Shown piece by piece: positions 44,221 to 53,701 of a DNA stretch of 64,000 bases (within the stretch, counting starts at the first letter, position 1; every line of letters starts with the position of its first letter). Where the stretch lies: NCBI GenBank assembly GCA_026122225.1, contig JANEZZ010001959.1, positions 3,047,501 through 3,111,500 of the forward strand. Direction: 5' to 3'. The notes beneath the pieces are model-generated. The model saw nothing but the letters and a program-made list of their open reading frames with translations. It ran no database searches and was not told where the DNA came from. The stretch is from Heloderma charlesbogerti (taxonomy: Eukaryota > Chordata > Lepidosauria > Squamata > Helodermatidae). The position numbers and the translations under genes are program-made.

Positions 44221-44700
44221 CAATAAACAGCCGGGCAAAAATAGTCTATAACAATATGAACCATGAACACAAACCAAGGTTACGTCAAATGTATATCTCC
44301 AAACAATATTGTTTAATACAAATAAATACCAATGTAGTAAGAATCTAGCAATTTCAAATATATCAATACCTAAAGAAATAAAATGTGTATATATAAAACC
44401 TAAAAATTTTAACATAATATGCTAAACATGTTTCGACATCAGTCTTCATTAGTGGCCTACAAGAACTACAAAGCAAAAGCATAAATCAAATGCAGCAGTA
44501 GGAAAATATCAAGAAGACAATAGTCTGCAAAGGCAACTGATACCACATGGCCTAATCTCTAGTACATAAATCTTTGACAGGAGGGTTGAATAAATCCAAC
44601 CATGCAACTTAAAAAAGTATGTTAATTGTAGGCATGCTGGCAATTCACAAACAATAATAATTAGCATCATACAGTTTATCAGTTGCCCATCCTACAAATG
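44221..44700. other. Unassigned repeat-like sequence
   Basis: On the minus strand, 'cactaatgaagactgatgtc' followed by gaaacatgtttagc (44428-44455) resembles text that recurs in vertebrate retroelement 3' ends, and loosely resembles a hammerhead core. The element type was not determined. Confidence 0.35.
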
Positions 44701-44851
44701 ATTCCACTGCTTGCTTAATAATCTGGCTATCCAAAAAAGTTAGCAACAGTTAACAATATAGAGAAAAGATGCAGGAAATATCTTTCTCCTCTGCTTTCCT
44801 GAAACAGCTTCAAGGCCACATGTGAGCAATGAGTCTGCCTAAAGAACTTAA

Positions 44852-44995
44852 GGGTGCAATTCTGTTAAGGGTGCATGTTAAGACAGGGGGGGAAAGGTCT
44901 TACAATTCCCAGCATGCCCTAGCCAGCATGGTTGGCTGAAGGGATGATGGGAGTTGTAGGAGTTTTTCTCTGCCAAAATATGCATGGCATTGCTC
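44852..44995. mobile_element. Harbinger-like palindromic MITE, decayed
   Basis: Left gggtgcaattctgtta, inner 'ttacaattcccagcatgccc', 'gggatgatgggagttgtagg' and right 'aaaatatgcatggcattgct'. TAA precedes it (44849-44851). The right border is uncertain. Confidence 0.6.
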
Positions 44996-45604
44996 TGTAA
45001 ATGTACTAAGATTTGTACCAAGACAGTCTATAGTCCCATTCATGTGTGAATCACATGAAAGGGAGTGTAAGTGGTTACCAGGAATGCCTCTAGCACCTGG
45101 CCTGCTGCAGGCCCTGCCCATATGTCTGCATCGGGAAAGACTACATGCAAGAAGGGGTTTATGGAAGCCTACGTGTGAGCAGTTACACATTATCCCCCCA
45201 CCAGAATGAAGACATGAAAACAATGTATTGGTTTAAGAGTCACAATTTCTTTGCCAGTAAGGATTAAGCATTATGCCTCTAATATTGCACACATTAAGCT
45301 TTCCCCACCCCAAACTGCGCATATTTAAAGATGTGCATTTTTTAAACTCCCTTTTTTACTCAGAAAAAAAGGCAGCAAAATGGCGGGCACTTGTTGGATG
45401 GGGTCGTGATGAGTTTGGGAGGGTGTGAATGGGCATGAGCGAGGACAGGGGTTCAATGGATGTGGTCTGGGGGTTGCGGATCGGGGGGGCAACAGATTAT
45501 CCAGACCTGGTCAGGTGCCTGTGACATCCCAAACATCAAGGCAGGCTGAAGGAACCCTGGCCATGCTAGCCCACCTGCTCTGGTCAGCATTCAATGGACT
45601 AGAG

Positions 45605-45739
45605 CAGTCTTTCCTAACCTGGTGCCCCTCAGATGTTTTGGACTACAACTGCCATGTTCCTGTCTATTGGATATGCTGGCCAGGGCTGATGGGAGTTGAA
45701 GCCAAAAACATTTGGAGGACACCAGGTTGGTTCCTGCTG
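45605..45739. mobile_element. hAT MITE (CAGCCTTCCCCAA family)
   Basis: Starts cagtctttcctaacctggtg, with 'cccctcagatgttttggact' and the inverted arm 'aacatttggaggacaccagg'. The right end is decayed. Confidence 0.7.
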
Positions 45740-45920
45740 TTCCATCTCTCCCTTTGCTGCAGCTTGGTAGAATGGCAGCTAAAAGATGACAGTTGAGGGA
45801 GAGCAGGAGCTAGCCAAATGGTGTTACCAGCAATTGCTGCTGTTGTGAAAATAGAATTATCATTGACTATACTTTTTACATTTAATGGCCATCTGACCCC
45901 ATAGTTTACAGTGCGTAAAC

Positions 45921-45941
45921 TCTCTCTCTCTCTCTCTCTCT
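45921..45941 (+). repeat. (CT)n microsatellite
   Basis: Ten CT units. Confidence 0.95.
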
Positions 45942-45974
45942 GTATATACGTGCAAATGCCAATTGAGGACAAAC

Positions 45975-46075
45975 TGTCATGCATCTGATGAAGTGGACTC
46001 TAGTCCTCATGCTTATTCTGCAATAAATAGCCTTTATGGTGCCACAAGACTCTTTTCTTGTTTTGAAGTTTAATT
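45975..46075 (+). repeat. Amniote-type interspersed repeat (catctgatgaagtgga...)
   Basis: 'gcatctgatgaagtggactc', then 'gcttattctgcaataaatag' and 'tggtgccacaagactctttt' match a widespread amniote repeat end known from its CTGATGA and 'ggtgccac' phrases. The family name could not be assigned from sequence alone. Confidence 0.5.
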
Positions 46076-46265
46076 TAGTTTTGCTTTTATTACTCAGGCA
46101 CACATTTCTTTCAGTACTGGAAACTGACAAGAACTTATCCCAGATTCGAGGTCCAATCAATACACGGGGTGACCAGAGCTGGGCCAATGGATACAAGCCC
46201 CATGCACTGATTGTATCCATTTTAAGAACATCAGCACAGCGCTTTAACCTCATATCTATAAATGA

Positions 46266-46605
46266 CAGAGCCAGTGTGATGTAGTGGCTAGAGTGTTGGA
46301 TCAGGTCAGGAGATCTGAGTTCTAGTCTCCACTTTGTCATGGAAACTCACTGGGTGACTTTGGGCCAGTCACAGACTCTCAGCCCAGCCTACCTCACAGG
46401 GTTGTTTTAATTTAAATTTAATTTAATTTATTTATTTCATTTCTATACCGCCCAAAAGCTGAAGCTCTCTGGGCAGTTCACAAAAAATACTTTTTTGTGA
46501 GGATAAAATGGAGAGGGGGGTTAGGTATGCCGCCTTGGGTTCTTTAAGGAGGAAAAAGGTGAGATATACATATAATAAATTAATATAATAAACAAACAAA
46601 CAAGT
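46266..46605 (+). mobile_element. tRNA-derived SINE split by a tiny LINE tail
   Basis: Head 'agagccagtgtgatgtagtg', body 'gaaactcactgggtgacttt' and 'ctacctcacagggttgtt', resuming at 'tttgtgaggataaaatggag' and ending 'gtgagatatacatataataa'. The break (about 46407-46489) is an L2-like 3' UTR piece in minus orientation. Confidence 0.8.
46407..46489 (-). mobile_element. L2-like LINE 3' UTR micro-insertion (~83 bp)
   Basis: (aattta)n then 'catttctataccgcccaaaa', 'gctgaagctctctgggcagt' and an A-rich end: only the last bases of the LINE, inserted in the SINE. Confidence 0.75.
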
Positions 46606-47380
46606 AAATAAAGGCATTTTGTTATTTCTTTACTTGCATCTTTATCCTGTCTTTACAAAGTTTTCCTTGTTTGAACCATCTTTAACCATAATAGGGCATT
46701 ACCATTTCTTTTCCTAGACTCAAGTCAGCTGAAACTATTTACCATACCAAAAATGTCTCCAGAATCCAGATTCCAGAACAGAAGGCATAGCTGAAACACA
46801 CCAAAGGCCTGATGCTTTAGAGGCTGCTGGAAATATTCAGAAAGGCATGGCAAGGGATTTACAGAGTGGTTGAGCAGTGTGCATGACAAAAAGATGTAAA
46901 TTATTGGTATCATTTTAAACTGTATTTTCAGCTTGAACCCTTGTTGTTTATATGGAATAATTACGTTTCCTATTTCCTTTCAGATCTATTTCCAGGTTCA
47001 TGTGAATTATGCGTATGCGTAGCATTCAAATCTACATGGCACAAGCCCTTGGGAGTCAATGTATGCTCATGCAGCCCCTGTTCATTTTAATGGGTCTTGC
47101 ATGGGAGAAATCCTTGGTAGATTTGTTATCACAGTTGTTATTCCTCAGATGAAACATGCTGTGGATCTACGGGCTACCAGTATATAGCCTCCTTTCAGCT
47201 CTTCTACAGTTCTTCTTCCCCTCATAACTGTAATCAATGGCTTTGAAACCTCTGAAAACGTTCATGTCTCCTTGGTGGGCAATCTACATACAGCAGTTCA
47301 TTGTAAAGTTCTCTTCATTTCAGAAAAATGTACAAGGCTGCAAAATAAAAGCATAAGGTGGAGAGGGGTAAGGGGTAATT

Positions 47381-47425
<45 letters not shown>

Positions 47426-47866
47426 TCTCTGAGTCTTTTGCTTTAATGGGCTGACTTTTTTTTTAAAGTGTGTGGGTGTTTAAAAAGTGAGTCTAATAAG
47501 GGTCTTTTGAAGCAGACAGACTTTCAAATGATCTACTCTAGCCAAAATGAATGTTAATATGCTTTATTTTGTGACACTGCATCCAATTCAGGGAATGCTT
47601 GAAGAGGGGGAGGGGATGATATTGTGCAAAGTAGCCATGTTGTTCATGCCAGCTTGCTGCCCACAACTTCAACCCTGGGTTCCTGCTTTCATGAAGGACC
47701 CTTTGCATAACGTGCATAGACCTTCTTACACATTACTTCTGAACACACAGCGACTGGGGTTGGGGTTGGGGTGGCTAGCAGGTTCAATCTTGCTTCCCCC
47801 TCACATATATACTGAACCCATTTGGTGTGATGGTGGTCAAAGAGAATTTATGTGCCTAAGAAGAGC
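46606..47866. other. No gene; one long microsatellite
   Basis: A (GT)n tract of about 19 units lies at 47382-47419. No exon was supported in the remaining sequence. Confidence 0.4.
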
Positions 47867-48050
47867 CAGTGGAGGCTGGTGGCTCCGATTTTGGTGGTGC
47901 TGCAAATCCATTCTGGGTTTCAGTCAGAAGCAACCAGAACTCTAAAGGACCTATCCAAGGTGCTGAAACATAGCCCCAATATAGGTTCAGCACCTTGGTT
48001 ACTCAGGCTACTCATTCCCATGCTGTTTGCATGCTGACTGGGGTGAGCAG
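47867..48050. mobile_element. hAT-type MITE, partial (CAGTGGAGGCTGGTGG ends)
   Basis: 'cagtggaggctggtggctcc', 'ttctgggtttcagtcagaag' and 'ccagaactctaaaggacct' match the left arm of the complete element at 655. The right terminal arm is missing. Confidence 0.65.
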
Positions 48051-48760
48051 TGTGGGAAGTGGTGTGGGGGAATCCCCAGCTCATCTCTGATCTCTGATCG
48101 GATATAACAAAGGGATTCCCCTTTGTACCACTTGACATCATTGTTGGAGAGAGGCAGGACCCTGCATAGGCCAGATTTGGCACAGGATGGTCTGGATTAG
48201 CCCCGGGGGCCAGAGGTTGCCCTCCCCTGCCCAGGTCCGATATTGCTATTTTTACTACTACTGTCATTTTTTGTTTCTGTTGTTATTAGATTTTTTGGTT
48301 TTAATGATGGTTTCTTATGATGCATTTAGGTTGGCTGTATATTTGATGTTGCATACTGTACTTTTTAATTTCTATGGAAGCCACCTTGTGAAGGCATGTG
48401 CCTCAAATGTCAGCTTATAAATGTCCAATATCTGAGTGCCAAGTTAGATATGACACAGGAAATCTTATGATCAAGTACTCCTATTCATTTTTTTTTTTAA
48501 AAAAACCTGTTAATACTGGCTGTGTGAGCCCCCTGATTTGGATAGGGAGAGTGTATTAACCTTTATCTCAGCTACCATTTTCCCAATTAAAATCACTCAA
48601 GATGGGTCCCCCCCATTGGTAAAACAGCACATGGGAAAGGGTTGAACTCACCCTCACCCAATGTCACTGTCCTAGTTGGAAAAGCCCACAGCTGCTGCTA
48701 ACTTTTTTAAAAAAAGAACAAACATGGAAAATCCTGCTCACACATCACCTGTATTATGCC
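48051..48760. other. No gene recognised
   Basis: A decayed Charlie-like end ('ccagaggttgccctcccctg') lies near 48210. A poly-T/A tract is near 48488. Confidence 0.35.
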
Positions 48761-49168
48761 TAGGAATGTATGGACTGTGTAAAATCCACTCTGTCCGTGT
48801 TTCACGGATTGTCAGGCGCCTTTCATTCCGTCGTCCTCTCACAGATGGATGCTAATTATTATTATTTCGTCATGCAGAAAAATACACAAATAATTACATA
48901 AGAGGTTTCGTAAGAATTTACATAATTTACCTTAGTACGTAACATGTAGCATATCGTCCCCCATTCCGTTCAACTTTTCTTCAGCAGAAACATATGTATT
49001 TTCCTACAAATGAATAAGTGTAAATTTTGGGAAAGTTAAAAAAAAGAAAAGAAAAGAAAGAACTGAAAGTCCACGGACTCCGTGTGGCATGATGGTGTTG
49101 CCCTGCAGGTCAGATTCTTAGAAATCTGAGCTCATTTTAGTTGGTCTTGAATTTCTCCAGCATCCCTA
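48761..49168. mobile_element. TAGGGATG-family hAT MITE, small AT-rich type (408 bp)
   Basis: Ends are taggaatg and catcccta. Flanks are attatgcc (48753-48760) and attgtgcc (49169-49176), 7 of 8. The interior matches 6536 and 11016. Confidence 0.85.
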
Positions 49169-49305
49169 ATTGTGCCTTGTTAGTTGTTACATCTTGAGTT
49201 TGATTTAAAAAAATGCAAAAAACTATTTTCCTTTTTGAAGCTTCTGTGCTTGACCTAGTTGCATGACAGTGACCTCATCATAAGAGCACACGTCACTATC
49301 TAAAG

Positions 49306-49626
49306 CAGGGGTGGGGAACCTCTTTCAGCCTCGGGGCTGAATTCAAATTCAGTGATGCCCTCAGGGCCTGCTTTCCAGTGGTGGGCAAGGCTGAAGCAAA
49401 GTGGGTGGAGCCAATTTTTTTTTAAAAAGCCAGCATATTCTAGCTTAATGGTCATACTGACAGTAACTTAGGGGAGGCATTTCAACTTTTCAGAGGAAGA
49501 AACTGCAGACAAAATAGGAAACCACCCAATGATTGGTGATTGGGGGAAAAGGGGTGGGGCCAAGGGCTGGGTTGGGACTTCAGGGAGGCTGGATTTGGCC
49601 CCTGGGCCTGAGGTTTCCAACCTCTG
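49306..49626 (+). mobile_element. hAT (Charlie-like) MITE (321 bp)
   Basis: Left caggggtggggaacctctt, right 'gaggtttccaacctctg'. Flanks atctaaag and ttctaaca match at 5 of 8. Interior 'gcatttcaacttttcagagg' and 'gaaaccacccaatgattggt' define the family also seen at 5136, 11760 and 39815. Confidence 0.7.
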
Positions 49627-49685
49627 TTCTAACAGAACAAAGCCCTACGATCCATATTAGATTATATGCGTGCCAATAAAACTAA

Positions 49686-49828
49686 GGGTGCAATCGTATG
49701 CATGTTTAGACAGAGAAAAGGCCTACAACTCCCAACATTCTCCAGCCAGCATGCTACCCCTCCCACTTAACCCCAAGGCTGGCTGGGGAATGCTGTGACT
49801 GGTAGGCTAGCATGCATAGGATTGCACC
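49686..49828. mobile_element. Harbinger-like palindromic MITE (143 bp)
   Basis: Left gggtgcaatcgtatgcatg, right 'catgcataggattgcacc'; TAA precedes it (49683-49685) and TTT follows. The inner 'cattctccagccagcatg' pairs loosely with 'ggctggctggggaatgc'. Confidence 0.7.
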
Positions 49829-50478
49829 TTTGGGTACTTTGGTAAGTTACACTGATATACTGGATTAGTGAGCTGTACTTAAAACTTCCTGAAAATAACA
49901 ATGGAAAAGAATTATCGGTAGGACTAGGAGAGGCAAACCAATATTTTCAAAAGGTGATGAATGTTCACATTTCACTGTTTGGATTTTGATGTTGAACGTT
50001 AAGAACTGATATTTGATTTCAGTATTTAAATGTTTTGTTTACTCATCTGTTCAAGAAGATGCTTTTTCCTGACTAATTGCTTGAATGTAGGAAGTTAGTA
50101 CAGACATTACTACATTCCACTGCATATTGTTCAGAGGCACCTGAACAATATCCAACACCCTTAGCCCGCTGTTGGATACTATCAGAAAACAGGGTAGGCT
50201 GGGATATATCAGAAGAAGAAACACGGTAGTTCTCTTACAATAAATAGCACACCGATTCACATGACAAAGAACTGCAGATTATGTAATTGTACACAGTCTT
50301 TCATGAAATATAAAGTGCCCAAGTAATATCCAGAAACATATGCAGTACAGTTATCCACAATTCATTAATCACCCCATGACCATACTGGCCTGTTAACAAT
50401 TTCATCAGTAAGTAATTTAGTCTCCAGGAAGAAGAAGAGGATTGTTCCAAGATGATTGAATAATGGCTACAGTGATGG
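49829..50478. other. No gene recognised
   Basis: AT-rich non-coding DNA without transposon ends. Confidence 0.4.
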
Positions 50479-50516
50479 TAGGGATAGATGAGAAATTCAT
50501 TTCAGTTTCTTTTTGC

Positions 50517-51033
50517 TAGGCATATTGCAGGTGCCCAGCTGGGTCTGGGAGTCCATTGGACTCCCCACCTGCTCATCCTGCTGAACCCAGCTCGGGGAGC
50601 TGCCACCCCTGCCTGCCGAATTGCTTGCACAGCCGGGACTAACTGGACCCATCTGCTCATGTCCAGGTGCCCCCTGTCCTCCATGCAAGCCACCATTTTA
50701 ATGCAAGATGGCAGCTCTAGCTTTTCGTATATCTAATGTTGTGCACAACGGTGACTGTAAAAGGGCCATTTCCACATTAGAGGCCTCTAATGTTGCGGCA
50801 TTGGCCCTTTATGGGCACAACATTGGGCGCAACATTAGATATACGAAAAACTAGAGCTGCCATCTTGCATTAAAATGCTGGCTTGCACGGAGAAACGGGC
50901 AGCTGCAGGGTGCTCCTGGAGTGCTTGCCGAGCCCTCCAGGGGCTCACGGGGCCCAGCTTGTGTGGGCAGGTGGCAGTGGTGGCTCCTCAAGTGCCCACC
51001 AACCACAGACTCGGGTGAATCTGTCCATCCCTA
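50517..51033. mobile_element. hAT-type palindromic element (517 bp)
   Basis: Left end taggcata, right end catcccta. Flank ctttttgc on the left; on the right gtttttgt, partly hidden by the adjoining LTR (6 of 8). A long hairpin is centred near 50790: 'tttcgtatatctaatgttg' pairs with 'caacattagatatacgaaa', and 'ttttaatgcaagatggcagc' pairs with 'gctgccatcttgcattaaaa'. Confidence 0.7.
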
Positions 51034-51038
51034 GTTTT

Positions 51039-51593
51039 TGTCAGGGGTGTTTCTGAGTGCAGGGCGTGGGATAGCAGTTCAGATTCTGAAGGAGAACCAT
51101 CAGATATGGGGGGAGGTGTTTTCCCAGGCTAGTCCAGATATGAGTAGGCCTGCTTCTCAGGTTACAAATATACAGATGCTGAGCTTGAGGGTCCCTCCTC
51201 ACCCCGCCCCCCCCGTGAGAGGTAGCAAACAGGAGGTTGACCTAATAGATGCCAGGTGCACTGCAGACGCAGAGCAAAGACAGACAAGGCAGGGGCAGAA
51301 CTTCGACGGTCTACCCGATTGGCCTTGCATGAAAAGCTGTGCTTACAGGCCTCATGACAAGAGAGGGACCTCCCCCCTTAAGTTAGGCTAGCAAGACCAC
51401 CTCCCTCTTCAGACAACAGGCAATTCCCATAAATTCCATTTGAATCCCCTGAAAGCATTCCTTGTAGATGGAGACTCTGAGAATTTGCATCTGTATGACC
51501 CTGTGAAGTAATGGATTAAAAGCTGTAGACTGAAGCCTCTGGTCTGTGTATATTTGGGCATGAAATGAAGTGGAGGCTAAGGGAGTTCTGACA
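51039..51593 (+). mobile_element. Solo LTR, 555 bp
   Basis: Starts tgtcaggggtgtttctgag, ends 'gggagttctgaca'; flanks gtttt and ggttt (4 of 5). An ATTAAA-type signal occurs near 51515 ('ggattaaaagctgtag') with 'ggtctgtgtatatttggg' downstream. Length, ends and internal blocks match the inverted LTR at 15280-15833. No internal region or coding sequence is attached. Confidence 0.75.
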
Positions 51594-51980
51594 GGTTTTT
51601 TGCCCAAAATTCATCCCATTCACACCTTCCAGAACCAAACACAGACACAATCTGCTGTCTGAAGTCCATACATTTCCAAATTGAGATTGCAATTTGTGCA
51701 AGAACCAAAAAAAAGGTGTTTGAAAAATGCACATCGAAAAGTATGTACATTTCAAAAATGTGCAAAAACTTTTTAGTCAATGGGGAAAAATGTATACATT
51801 TCAAAAATGCACACAATTAATGTGTGGATTTGGAAGAATGTGCATGAAAATAGGCATGAATTTTTATGTAAAAAAGACCACAATGATAACAATCCAATAT
51901 GGATACAAATCAGAATGAGCTCTGGGGTGGAAATCAGAGAACCCTGACAAACTCAAGTTTTTCTGATTCACAAAGCCCTA

Positions 51981-52954
51981 CACAAAGATAAAGATTAGTC
52001 AACCAAGACTGGTATATTTGGACTGTTCAGGATCATGCTCAGATTTCATGATTTAAGCACATGCCAATATGGATAAAGGACCAAGATCTTATTTTTCTGC
52101 TGTCGTTTATATTAATAGGTTGATTTGGGTCTTGATTAGTAATGAGCATTGCATCTGGAAAATATTCACTATCAAATTGAGCAGAGGAGAACTTGGGGAG
52201 GTGAGATTCGTTTCAGCTCCACCAACCTGAGGTTATTTTTTGGTGATTTCATTCACAGCAGTTGTAAAGAAAAAGCTGATGCTATGTAATAATAAGCAAC
52301 ATGATATTGTTGCTGACTTTATCGGATTGGAGTCATTTAGCAGCTGCACTACATAATCTAAATAAGCTTACCATAGGTAGGCTGTGGTTGTTTGACTAAT
52401 CAAAAACAGGTGGACTATTTGAACACAGAAGGCAGTAAGAGGAATGCTGTTTCAGGGTTTGGCAGCTAATCATCATAAGAAGATCATTTACAGCAGCTGG
52501 TAATTAAAGATCCTATCTATATGAGCAGAAAATGATGTGTTTGGGCATAGAAACCAGCTTTTATTTTTAACCAGAGCAAAGCAACTTATCATTCTGAGAA
52601 TGAAATTTCATTTTCAGAACGGCTTGGAAACAGGAGCAGAAGCAGATCTTTCCATCACGGATATTTTCCACTCTATCTAGCTAACATAAACTAATCATTA
52701 TGGGACTGGAGGGCATCCAAGATCTAGATGCAAGGCCTACAGTTCATCTCTAGGTTGATGGCTCACTCACCAAAGCTAAGCAGTCTTCCCAGATTTTTTA
52801 ATGGGGATTGCTGGTGGTGATCTTAGGATGCTTCCTAGAACCAAATGAGCAATGCACATCAATGATGATATAAGATTGTTCTGGGAGAAGTGGCAGCATT
52901 GACATATGTGGAGCAGAACGCACCAGGAAACTTCATGGGTAGGATCCAGACTTA
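51981..52954. other. Non-coding DNA, candidate conserved element
   Basis: From about 52080 to 52640 the text is free of recognisable repeats and rich in short factor-like motifs (cagctggtaattaaag near 52493, gcagctgcac near 52341, gactaatcaaaaacag near 52396). This is a weak, visual argument for a conserved regulatory element. Confidence 0.35.
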
Positions 52955-53155
52955 GGGTGCAATCCTATGTACCCTAGAAAGTGTCTGAAGGACATAAAAA
53001 TTTTTGGTTTCCAGGCTCTGAGCTTGAAGACAGGAAACCACGCTCCCCTCTCCAATCTGTGCTCAGCAGATAAAGCATGGAGATGGGGGAAAGGGGGCAT
53101 TCCTGGGGGCAGGGAAGGGAGGAGGCCAGGGCAGCTGGCTTATTGTTGTTGTTGT

Positions 53156-53701
53156 TCAGTCATTCAGTCGTGTCCGACTCTTCGTGACCCCATGGACCAT
53201 AGCACGCCAGGCCTTCCTGTCCTGCGCTCTCTCCCGGAGTGTGCTCAACTTCATATTCATTGCATCCGTGATGCTATCTAGCCATCTCATCCTCTGCCGT
53301 CCCCTTCTCCTTTTGCCTTCAGTCTTTCCCAGCATCAGGGTTTTTTCCAGGGAGTTTTCTCTTCGCATTAGGTGGCCAAAATATTGGAGCTTCAGCTTCA
53401 TTATCTGTCCTTCCAATGAGCACTCAGGGTTGATTTCCTTTAGGATGGACTGATTTGACCTCCTTGCAGTCCAGGGGACTCGTAAGAGTCTTCTCCAGCA
53501 CCACAGTTCGAAAGCATCAATTCTTCGGCGCTCAGCCTTCCTTATAGTCCAGCTCTCACAGCCATACATTACTACTGGGAAAACCATAGCTTTGATTAGA
53601 CGGACCTTTGTCGGCAAGGTGATGTCTCTGCTTCTTACTATGCTGTCTAGGTTGGCCATAGCTTTCCTCCCGAGGAGCAAGCGTCTTTTAATTTCAGTCA
53701 C
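53156..53701 (-). CDS. BovB ORF, C-terminal part after the frameshift (181 codons)
   Basis: Continues EIKRRLLLGRKAMANL, VVMYGCESWTIRKAERRRID, FELWCWRRLLRVPWTARRSN, LQYFGHLMRRENSLEKTLML and ends GVTKSRTRLND. It overlaps the upstream frame by 8 bases, showing a one-step frameshift. The initial Met is not a real start. This C-terminal region downstream of the RT is typical of the BovB family and is thought to act with the RT. Confidence 0.9.
   Translation of the reverse strand: MTEIKRRLLLGRKAMANLDSIVRSRDITLPTKVRLIKAMVFPVVMYGCESWTIRKAERRRIDAFELWCWRRLLRVPWTARRSNQSILKEINPECSLEGQIMKLKLQYFGHLMRRENSLEKTLMLGKTEGKRRRGRQRMRWLDSITDAMNMKLSTLRERAQDRKAWRAMVHGVTKSRTRLND

Larger units (their letters stand above)
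50479..51980. mobile_element. TAGGGATG-family MITE (38028 type) broken by a hAT element and a solo LTR
   Basis: The left end 'tagggatagatgagaaattc' (50479) and the right part 51594-51980, ending 'ctgattcacaaagcccta', match successive parts of the element at 38028. Between them lie a different hAT element (50517-51033) and a solo LTR (51039-51593). Outer flanks do not match (agtgatgg, cacaaaga), so the outer boundaries are less sure. Confidence 0.6.

Noticed and set aside
46990..47110. CAATCCTATGC-type MITE
   Set aside because: Only scattered similarity ('gcgtatgcgtagcattcaaa'); no paired ends.
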